Assembly: GCA_002839415.1 (NCBI GenBank)
Contig: PGXZ01000002.1
Coordinates: 66,098 to 130,097 of the forward strand
Reading direction: 5' to 3'
DNA from: Candidatus Saccharibacteria bacterium HGW-Saccharibacteria-1
GTDB lineage: Bacteria; Patescibacteriota; Saccharimonadia; Saccharimonadales; Saccharimonadaceae
Length of the DNA: 64,000 nt
Positions within the stretch are counted from its first letter, which is position 1. Each line of letters starts with the position of its first letter. The translations under genes and the position numbers were made by a program. Below, piece after piece: positions 57,957-64,000 of this stretch. Under the pieces are notes generated by a model that had not been told where the DNA came from, ran no database searches, and was given only the letters and a program-made list of their open reading frames with translations.

Positions 57957-59861
57957 TTAATAGTATATATTCCTTTTAGGAACTGGGGTGTTTTGCGGCC
58001 GATTTGCCGTTTTTATTGTCGTCTCGGCTGTTTGTTGTTGAGCAAGTGCGCGTTGTTTTGCGACATAGGCAGCAATTTGATCTGGCGTAAGCGCCTGGCC
58101 TCGAGGAACGTTATTTGCGGCCGCAGCCGGTGCGGGTTGAGGTTGTTTTAGTACTATGGCTGGCTGATCACTAACTGGCTTGATCAAGGCTTTGTCGATG
58201 ATGTCCTGCTCGTTCATGTGCTTTTGATTTTCAATCATATTCATATTAGCGACGTTGCTATTATTTACCCTTGGAAGCTCAACGTAAAATGTGCTGCCAC
58301 TGTTTCTAACGCTATTTGCCCAAATGCGTCCACCAATTATTTCGGTCAATTTTCGGCAAAGATATAATCCAAGTCCTGTACCGCCGATATCACGAGTGTC
58401 TTTGTTGTCGACTCGATAGAATTTTTGGAATAGATGCGGGATATCTTCGGCTGGTATTCCTATGCCGCTGTCTTTGATGCTAATAACTACGTGATCGTCG
58501 TCGCCGTCTATGTCGACTGTTATTTCGCCAGCCGGCGTATATTTAATAGCATTTTCAACTAGATTATTTATGATTTCACGAACATGATCATTGTCGACAT
58601 TGACCGAGTACGCCGGAGCGATAAAACGTTCAGTCGTGTCATCGGGCATTGGCTTGAATCTAAGTTTGAGGCCTTTTTCAGCTGCTTTTGGAATTAAGCC
58701 CTGAACTACATCGTGCACAAATGTAACTATATTTACTACCTGTGGATTGTTTGAAATTCGCCTATCGTCAGCTTTCGATACGTCTAGCAAGTCCTGGAAT
58801 AGATGTCCAAGATGCTCGGCCGAGGCATGAGCTTTTTCAATGTAATCTCTGGCCCTTAAATCAACTTGAGCTGTTTGAGGGTTCAAAGCTAGGCCAAGAT
58901 ATCCTTCGATTGATGCAACCGGTGTACGCATTTCGTGGCTGGCAGTGCTAATAAACTCGGCTTGTTCACGTTCTTCTGCGCGTTCTTTTGTAACATCGCG
59001 AAAGACTGCAATGACGCCAGAGCCAGTATCTCCTACGGGCGACACCACAAGTGAGACCATTATTTTTTTGTCATTTTTTGTCATGACCGATAGGTCGTTT
59101 TCGCGAACCTGTTGGTTATTGTTTAAAACTTGTTGAATTGGATTCACGCTGGGATCGAGGACTTCGTTATTTTGATTTATTAGTTTTAGGACTGATTTAT
59201 AATGTAAAGACAATGCGTCTTGTTTGCCCCAGCCTATAATCTGTTGCGCCGCTGGATTTATTAGTTGAATAATGCCCTGGCTGTCGATTGCTATGACGCC
59301 ATCACCGATAGCGTTAATAACTACTTCTGATTTACTGGCAACTTCGTTTAATTCGTTGGCCAGGTTTTTATAAGCTCGGTCGTCGCTATCAAGTTCGTCT
59401 CGGCCAGATTTGCTGCGCCAGACTGCCATACTGAATATTAACGGCAAGACTCCATCAATTATAAGGATGATAATTTCGCTAGTCGTTAGTCCACTGTGAA
59501 TGTATTTTGCAGCTGCAAACACACAGGCGGTTATAAATACCGGTAAAAGCCCCCATTGCCCAAATATACCTGAAAAAATACCGAGTAAAACCCATAAGAC
59601 TATAAAAGGTGAAGCTAGGCCACCCGTACTGGTAATTAGTAACGTGATTGTTATCGCCGATAAATAATAGATGGACAAACAAGTAATAAATATATATTTT
59701 CGGGGCATAAAAAAATATGTAACCAGACATATCAACGTGGTAATAGTAGCTGGAACTATGGCGTATATGTTAACCGACAATGAGCTGTCGATAACCGCCT
59801 TAGTTGAAAATGTTATCCATGCGTAAAAAGCAATAATTGAAATCGAAACTAAAAAAGCCAC
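57957..59861 (-). CDS. Membrane histidine kinase with PAS domain
   Basis: 634 residues from GTG 59861. Six or so N-terminal membrane segments (to about 165), a PAS domain (about 175-290; VVINAIGDGVIAIDSQG, INPAAQQIIGWG), then HisKA with H309 (STASHEMRTPVASIEGY) and HATPase with NLVENAIKYTP, IKDSGIGIPAED, GGTGLGLYLC. The last about 80 residues are Pro/Ala/Gln-rich, echoing the tail of the adjacent regulator. GTG has no good ribosome-binding site. An in-frame ATT at 59909 is preceded by AGGGGG at normal distance and would add 16 basic residues before the first membrane segment. Confidence 0.9.
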   Translation of the reverse strand: MAFLVSISIIAFYAWITFSTKAVIDSSLSVNIYAIVPATITTLICLVTYFFMPRKYIFITCLSIYYLSAITITLLITSTGGLASPFIVLWVLLGIFSGIFGQWGLLPVFITACVFAAAKYIHSGLTTSEIIILIIDGVLPLIFSMAVWRSKSGRDELDSDDRAYKNLANELNEVASKSEVVINAIGDGVIAIDSQGIIQLINPAAQQIIGWGKQDALSLHYKSVLKLINQNNEVLDPSVNPIQQVLNNNQQVRENDLSVMTKNDKKIMVSLVVSPVGDTGSGVIAVFRDVTKERAEEREQAEFISTASHEMRTPVASIEGYLGLALNPQTAQVDLRARDYIEKAHASAEHLGHLFQDLLDVSKADDRRISNNPQVVNIVTFVHDVVQGLIPKAAEKGLKLRFKPMPDDTTERFIAPAYSVNVDNDHVREIINNLVENAIKYTPAGEITVDIDGDDDHVVISIKDSGIGIPAEDIPHLFQKFYRVDNKDTRDIGGTGLGLYLCRKLTEIIGGRIWANSVRNSGSTFYVELPRVNNSNVANMNMIENQKHMNEQDIIDKALIKPVSDQPAIVLKQPQPAPAAAANNVPRGQALTPDQIAAYVAKQRALAQQQTAETTIKTANRPQNTPVPKRNIYY

Positions 59862-59986
59862 CTCACATATACGGCGATGCCAAAAACGGTTTAACGTGAC
59901 TGATTTAATTGTTGCCCCCTAATATTTAAAATATTCTTTAGTGGATATTATGACGATTATGTTTAATTTTTACAAGTGATTATGCT

Positions 59987-60226
59987 CTATTTTTTACAGT
60001 TAATCCAGGAAAATGAAGCAATTAGTGCAAGCAATGCGAGTAGGCCAAATCCAATTACAACTGCGATTACAGATGCTGAATTTGCTTCGTTTTGAATATT
60101 TGAACCTAATCGAAATAATACAATTGATACAACAGCCATAATTGCGATTATCAAATAGACTCTCGAAAGCTCACTGCGTAGGTCTTTGACTTTTAAGTCT
60201 TGGTTCTTTTTTAGAAATTTTTTCAT
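59987..60226 (-). CDS. Small two-helix membrane protein
   Basis: 79 residues. A Lys-rich N-terminus (MKKFLKKNQDLKVKDLRSEL) precedes two membrane segments (about 23-41 and 51-74) with a short outside loop. AAGGAGAG lies about 13 nt upstream. No family recognised. It sits between the small membrane-protein operon and the histidine kinase gene on the same strand. Confidence 0.6.
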   Translation of the reverse strand: MKKFLKKNQDLKVKDLRSELSRVYLIIAIMAVVSIVLFRLGSNIQNEANSASVIAVVIGFGLLALLALIASFSWINCKK

Positions 60227-60279
60227 TTTAGCTACTCTCTCCTTTTTTAAAGTAAAGTTATGCCTTAAGATTAACGCGC

Positions 60280-60720
60280 TTATGATTCCCTGTCAACAAC
60301 TGACTGAGGCTGGCTTAATTCAAAAAGTTTTTTAGATGATTTGTATAATAATTGCGTGTTATTTTCGAGTAGATAATAATGCCTGATATAGCAAGCTTCG
60401 ACAATCAATAATATCAAACTAACGCATAATGATAAATTTAATATTGTTTGAACATTATCGGACATTGGAAACATAACAAATGACATTGAAACTGCAAGTG
60501 ATAGTAATAGTAGGCCGGCAAAAAAGAATGTAACGATTAAATGAATGAACCGCTCGTGCTGAAAATTACGAATTGTATTGTTATGATAATTTGATAATTC
60601 GGTTATTCTTTTATTGATTGAGTCTTTGTCAGGTCTGCCTTTGGCGCTGGCAACTTCCCTGCTAATCTTGTCAATTTCATTTTCAATAAACTGTTTGTAT
60701 TTTTTTAAATCTTTGTCCAT
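60280..60720 (-). CDS. Membrane protein with N-terminal coiled coil and two membrane helices
   Basis: 146 residues. A charged helix (about 1-55), two membrane segments (about 60-82 and 90-112), and a cytoplasmic C-terminus. It starts 8 nt after the DUF167 gene stop, so the two are co-transcribed. No family recognised. Confidence 0.65.
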   Translation of the reverse strand: MDKDLKKYKQFIENEIDKISREVASAKGRPDKDSINKRITELSNYHNNTIRNFQHERFIHLIVTFFFAGLLLLSLAVSMSFVMFPMSDNVQTILNLSLCVSLILLIVEACYIRHYYLLENNTQLLYKSSKKLFELSQPQSVVDRES

Positions 60721-60728
60721 GTAACTTA

Positions 60729-60956
60729 TTATATACCCATTATGTTAATTATTTTATGACGAGATGTACTTCCCTTTAAAATGATTATATTTGTTTTAGG
60801 AACGTTATAATGTTTAGCTAGTAATTTAATAACGCCTGCATTCGCTTTGCCGTACGCAGCAATTTCGCGTATATAGATATTTAATGATCCGTCGGGCTGA
60901 ATTTCGACGAGCGGTCCTTTTTTGCTATTTGGCTTGACTGTGGCGCAGATTCTCAT
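60729..60956 (-). CDS. DUF167/YggU family protein
   Basis: 75 residues. VKPNSKKGPLVEI, LNIYIREIAAYGKANAGVIK and a C-terminal STSRHKII match the YggU (DUF167) family, a small alpha/beta protein of unknown function widespread in bacteria, archaea and eukaryotes. A TATAAT ends 9 nt before the ATG. Confidence 0.88.
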   Translation of the reverse strand: MRICATVKPNSKKGPLVEIQPDGSLNIYIREIAAYGKANAGVIKLLAKHYNVPKTNIIILKGSTSRHKIINIMGI

Positions 60957-60965
60957 TTAGTTTAT

Positions 60966-60971
60966 ATTATA
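60966..60971 (-). promoter_or_regulatory. -10 element of the DUF167 operon (leaderless)
   Basis: Minus strand TATAAT at plus 60966-60971, 9 nt before ATG 60956. Confidence 0.5.
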
Positions 60972-60984
60972 TATTGTTTTAATT

Positions 60985-61013
60985 TGTACAGTAGCTTGTC
61001 GCAGGGCTATAAT
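60985..61013 (+). promoter_or_regulatory. Promoter of the 61025 gene (near-leaderless)
   Basis: TGTACA (60985-60990), 17 nt, TATAAT (61008-61013), 11 nt before the ATG. Confidence 0.6.
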
Positions 61014-61024
61014 AGTAATTAGTT

Positions 61025-61597
61025 ATGGAAATGATCTCAGAAACAAGAGCTGTATCAATGAAGCATTTATTTACAGAGTTTCAAAAACTGTTTATTGTTT
61101 TTTGGGTTTTTTCGTTTCTTGGTCATTATTTAGAGATTATTTGGTCTTGGTTTAATTATGTTGTTTTTGGATCGCAGTTTTGGATACCAACTGTTCCGAC
61201 GATTTTGCCGCTAGCGCCACCCTATGGACTGGGTGTTGTGGCGGTGATTATATTCACTTATCCGCTGATTAAACAGCGTGAGCTGGGGCCGATTGAAGCA
61301 TTTATTATAAATGTATTTATTAGCGGTATTGTTGAATATATATGTGCGGCATTTTTAGTCCAGGTCGTTGGCTATAATCAATTTTGGGATTATTCGAACC
61401 AGCCATTTAATATAAACGGCTATATATGTTTGGAGAACAGTTTGTTGTTTGGTTTTGGGGTTACGCTATTTTTATATTACATATACCCTTTTTATACAAA
61501 AAACATTAAGAAATTAAGACCCGAGCAAATGGATACTTTGTTTTGGATGTTATTTATTAGCTATGGAATCGATTTGATTTATTTAAACATTAAATAA
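61025..61597 (+). CDS. Putative ABC-transporter type IV / CmpB-like membrane protein
   Basis: 190 residues with five or so membrane segments. The pattern FLGHYLEIIW, PLAPPYGLGVV, GIVEYICAAFLVQVVGYNQF then WDYSNQPFNINGYICLENSL matches the CmpB-like family (PF06541 in memory), characterised by W-D-Y-S and a following sequence around N-G-x-I. Function is not established despite the name. Stand-alone gene with its own promoter and terminator. Confidence 0.8.
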   Translation: MEMISETRAVSMKHLFTEFQKLFIVFWVFSFLGHYLEIIWSWFNYVVFGSQFWIPTVPTILPLAPPYGLGVVAVIIFTYPLIKQRELGPIEAFIINVFISGIVEYICAAFLVQVVGYNQFWDYSNQPFNINGYICLENSLLFGFGVTLFLYYIYPFYTKNIKKLRPEQMDTLFWMLFISYGIDLIYLNIK

Positions 61598-61614
61598 ATT
61601 TGTTGTTGGCAATA

Positions 61615-61640
61615 AAAAGCCCCATAAACATGAGGCTTTT
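61615..61640. terminator. Bidirectional terminator
   Basis: AAAAGCC (61615-61621), 12-nt loop, GGCTTTT (61634-61640). It lies between the convergent 61025 gene and the coiled-coil gene. Confidence 0.7.
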
Positions 61641-61661
61641 CGCTCCTTAATGGTGATGTAT

Positions 61662-62240
61662 CTAAGCTATACTCAGTAGATTATTGGCCACTCTATCGGC
61701 TTTTGCCGCATAATTGGGGTTGCTCAAGTAATTTTGCGGTCCTTTTGGTTCGCCAATCTCTCTTTTGTAATACGGGCCGCTATTTTTTATTGCATAATGG
61801 CCATGTTTGGGTGCGAATGTATTTGGGCTGTCGTTAAAATAAATGTTTATTGCGTTTCTAACGTGATCATTTCTAACGACGACAAAATCCAAATAGGTTT
61901 CGCTAACGCCAGCTTTTTTTGCAATTGAACGTTGGCGGTTGATTTCTGCAATCTGTTTTCTTAACTTCTCAACTTTTTCTTCGGCTTTTTGAAGGCTGTT
62001 TAGTGAGACTCCATAAAGCTTTTCAAGTTTTTGAATTTCTTTTTCCAGCTTGCTGGTTTCTTTTTTAAGAAAAGAGCTTGAAGCGCTTTGTTTAAGAACT
62101 TCGATTACAGGTTCGTTTTCTAGCTTGATCGCCTGATAATTATTCCAGGCGTTACTTTCTTCATCTGATGCCAACTTTACGTCTTGATGGGCTAATTTTA
62201 ATTTGCCATTTAAATCATCAAGCCTGGCACGAGAATCCAT
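61662..62240 (-). CDS. Coiled-coil protein of unknown function
   Basis: 192 residues from ATG 62240, which has AAGGAGATGAT upstream (ATG 62249 is part of that site). Residues about 1-105 form a Lys/Glu coiled coil with heptads (LEKEIQKLEKLYGVSLNSLQ). The C-terminal 80 residues (FAPKHGHYAIKNSGPYYKRE) are richer in aromatic and polar residues. No signal peptide or membrane segment. I recognise no family. Confidence 0.65.
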   Translation of the reverse strand: MDSRARLDDLNGKLKLAHQDVKLASDEESNAWNNYQAIKLENEPVIEVLKQSASSSFLKKETSKLEKEIQKLEKLYGVSLNSLQKAEEKVEKLRKQIAEINRQRSIAKKAGVSETYLDFVVVRNDHVRNAINIYFNDSPNTFAPKHGHYAIKNSGPYYKREIGEPKGPQNYLSNPNYAAKADRVANNLLSIA

Positions 62241-62355
62241 TAAGATCATCTCCTTTCCATAGATTTTAAGGGGGCGAATTGCATACTTTGTATGACACTT
62301 TTATAGTACGCCCAATCGAAATAAAGTCAATAGTGTTTATGGATAAAATATTTGG

Positions 62356-64000
62356 TTAGTTATATACAACGCCAGTGACTTCACCGCCGTAACCTTCTTG
62401 GACGCTTGAGTCTGTCGACATGCAAGCTTTGAGTGTAGATCCTGGTGTGAATATCGTGTCGATATATTCGTCTGTGTAGGCGCCAGATTTGTTATATACT
62501 TCTGTATCATCGAGTGATACTATAAAAAAATCATAACTTGATTCGGTTTCTTGGGAAACTAGAAACCCTTTAATTTGCTTGCCAGTCGGTGCGGTCCATT
62601 CTTTACAGGTACTTTGACTTTCGCCTGGATATGCAACGTATAATTCTTGGCTAGAAAAAGTAATTGTCATTGGTGGTATTGGTATTGGTATTGGATTTGT
62701 TGTAGGGACGGTCGGACTGGAGACTGTTGCGTTTGGGCTAGCTGTTGACGCAGAAGGATTAGTAATATTAGCAACTGGGCTAGTAACCGTTGCAGTCAGA
62801 TTAGTACTGGTTGCTGATGGAGACTGACACATTAATGAAGGGCAGTTGTTTATGAGGCCATCGGCAGTGAATTTAATAATTAATACATCGTCGTTTCCCA
62901 TGCCATAGCTATTTGTATCGCCAGCTACCGCATATCCACCATCACTAGTTTGGACCAAGGATTTAAAGTCGTCACTATTTGCACCACCCCATGTCCGACT
63001 CCAGGATAAAGTACCATCAGCGGTGAATTTAGAGATAAAAGCATCGAGGCTGCCTGCACCATAACTAGACGTGCCTCCAGCTACCGCATATCCACCATCA
63101 CTAGTTTGGACCAAGGATTCAATTTGGTCACTATTTGCACCACCCCATGTCCGATTCCAAGACAAACTACCATCAGCGGTGAATTTAGCGATAAAAGCAT
63201 CGCCGTTATTTATGCCATAAATATTCGCGCCATATTTATCCGTAGCATCGACGCTACCCATGCCATAACTCAACGTGTATCCAGCTACCGCATACCCACC
63301 ATCATTAGTCTGGACCAAAGATTCAATTCCGTCGTGATCTACACCACCCCATGTCCGACTCCAAGACAAATTACCATCAGCGGTGAATTTAGCGATAAAA
63401 GCATCGAGGCGACCCATGCCATAGGTAGACGTGGATCCAGCTACCACATACCCACCATCGCTAGTTTGAACTAAGGAATTGACAAAATCACTGTTCGTTC
63501 CGCCCCAAGTCCGGCTCCATGATAAGGTGCCGTCGGCGGTGAATTTAGCTATATAGGCGTTATTATCAAGAAAACCCGTGCCATAGCTAACCGTATCTCC
63601 AGCTATCACATACCCACCATCGCTAGTTTGAACTAAGGAACTAATGTAGTCCCAGCTTGTACCACCCCAAGTACGACTCCAGGATAAAGTACCGTCGGAG
63701 GTGTATTTAGCGATAAAAGCGTCACGACTGCCGCCGGCGCCGTAACTATATGTATCTCCAGCTACCGCATACCCGCCATCATTAGTTTGAATCAATTTAA
63801 ATGCGTAATCGTTACTACTACCACCCCAAGTCCTGGCAAATGTATTTGCTAGATTACCCCCAACATTCCCCACTGGACACCCGCCCTGCACGGGCACTCG
63901 TCCCTCAGAGTTTATGTAATAAGACCGACCTTCCTTGGTTGCCGTAAGGCAATAACTATTATCCCCACTACTATATGCATAATCTAATGTAGTACCATCA
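62356..64000 (-). CDS. Pilin-like surface protein with six-bladed propeller, 5' end outside window
   Basis: The frame stays open to the right edge. Upstream of the apparent GTG at 63897 lies DGTTLDYAYSSGDNSYCLTA, then Y-Y-I-N-S-E-G-R and GGCP, the C-terminal block of CPR type IV pilins, so the true gene starts beyond 64000. Then come six tandem repeats of about 52 residues (TWGG...SLVQTSDGGYAVAG...DAFIAKFTADGTLSWSR), suggesting a six-bladed beta-propeller; repeat 4 has about 15 extra residues. A Ser/Thr/Pro/Asn linker (about 374-420 from that GTG) and a beta-rich C-terminal domain follow. Likely a surface adhesin or minor pilin. Confidence 0.8.
   Translation of the reverse strand, partial: DGTTLDYAYSSGDNSYCLTATKEGRSYYINSEGRVPVQGGCPVGNVGGNLANTFARTWGGSSNDYAFKLIQTNDGGYAVAGDTYSYGAGGSRDAFIAKYTSDGTLSWSRTWGGTSWDYISSLVQTSDGGYVIAGDTVSYGTGFLDNNAYIAKFTADGTLSWSRTWGGTNSDFVNSLVQTSDGGYVVAGSTSTYGMGRLDAFIAKFTADGNLSWSRTWGGVDHDGIESLVQTNDGGYAVAGYTLSYGMGSVDATDKYGANIYGINNGDAFIAKFTADGSLSWNRTWGGANSDQIESLVQTSDGGYAVAGGTSSYGAGSLDAFISKFTADGTLSWSRTWGGANSDDFKSLVQTSDGGYAVAGDTNSYGMGNDDVLIIKFTADGLINNCPSLMCQSPSATSTNLTATVTSPVANITNPSASTASPNATVSSPTVPTTNPIPIPIPPMTITFSSQELYVAYPGESQSTCKEWTAPTGKQIKGFLVSQETESSYDFFIVSLDDTEVYNKSGAYTDEYIDTIFTPGSTLKACMSTDSSVQEGYGGEVTGVVYN
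62880..63840 (-). repeat. Six tandem repeats of about 156 nt within the propeller gene
   Basis: Each repeat encodes one WGG blade. Stretches such as 'gctaccgcatatccaccatc' and 'catcagcggtgaatttagcg' recur nearly unchanged on the plus strand, most closely in the middle copies, so copies could recombine. Confidence 0.8.

Noticed and set aside
62880-63840. CRISPR-like periodic repeats
   Set aside because: Repeats are long, in frame, encode propeller blades and have no unique spacers.
63897-63897. GTG at 63897 as start of the propeller protein
   Set aside because: The frame continues upstream with pilin-like sequence to the window edge, so this is an internal codon.

Overview
The window looks like a chromosomal segment of a Patescibacteria/CPR bacterium, most likely Candidatus Saccharibacteria (TM7). 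This is inferred from gene content, not from a marker search. The genome is AT-leaning and densely packed, and most genes are short housekeeping genes in tight, overlapping operons. There is a compact mraZ-rsmH-ftsL-ftsI-mraY-ftsW-murG-ftsQ cluster, a separate murD-murL pair, type IV pilin-like surface proteins, soluble and membrane two-component systems, a DprA competence protein, and many small proteins of unknown function. UGA is a normal stop codon: several genes end in TGA and a full-length RF2 (prfB) is present. This argues against the UGA=Gly lineages (Absconditabacteria/Gracilibacteria).

Layout. 1-7.8 kb: end of hpf, secA, an M16 peptidase, murD-murL (a route to D-Glu peptidoglycan precursors by epimerising the terminal L-Glu) and prfB. 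7.8-13.4 kb: an outward-facing membrane-anchored protein, then ftsE-ftsX and a secreted PcsB-like coiled-coil/CHAP hydrolase, an S41 processing protease and a stand-alone REC protein. 13.4-24.4 kb: rpmA, an rRNA/tRNA methyltransferase, xseA-xseB, a soluble histidine kinase/REC pair with recO, glycyl-tRNA synthetase, and an RNase HI gene coupled to a DUF4868 (KwaB-like) gene. 24.4-31.4 kb: small/amphipathic proteins, an HD-domain protein, a Pif1-type helicase, a GH1 glycosidase and yvcK. 31.4-39.9 kb: the division/cell-wall cluster, preceded by DnaA-box-like sites and MraZ operator repeats. 39.9-47.3 kb: an AT-rich gene-poor stretch, then (minus strand) a VirD4/HerA-like ATPase, a sigma-region-4/HARE-HTH regulator and topA. 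47.3-50.6 kb: a pilin-FISUMP fusion, a decayed pilin pseudogene, dprA, a structured non-coding RNA and a small membrane protein. 50.6-56 kb: a GC-rich dyad element, der-pth, and two large orphan proteins that look like diverged paralogues. 56-64 kb: an rRNA pseudouridine synthase, a PAS histidine kinase with its response regulator, small membrane proteins, and a pilin-like protein carrying a six-bladed propeller that runs off the right edge.

Regulatory style. At about 16 transcription-unit starts, a TATAAT-like -10 (often with an upstream TGn) ends only 6-11 nt before the start codon, so the mRNAs should be leaderless or nearly so. Internal operon genes, and a subset of first genes, carry Shine-Dalgarno sites instead. 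Cell-wall growth appears as a linked theme: precursors (murD-murL, mraY, murG), polymerisation (ftsW-ftsI), controlled hydrolysis (ftsEX-PcsB) and transcriptional control (mraZ). The least explained parts are the RNase HI-DUF4868 pair, the structured RNA at 49.75-50.0 kb, the paired orphan proteins at 52.8-56.0 kb and the sigma4-HARE-HTH/ATPase operon.
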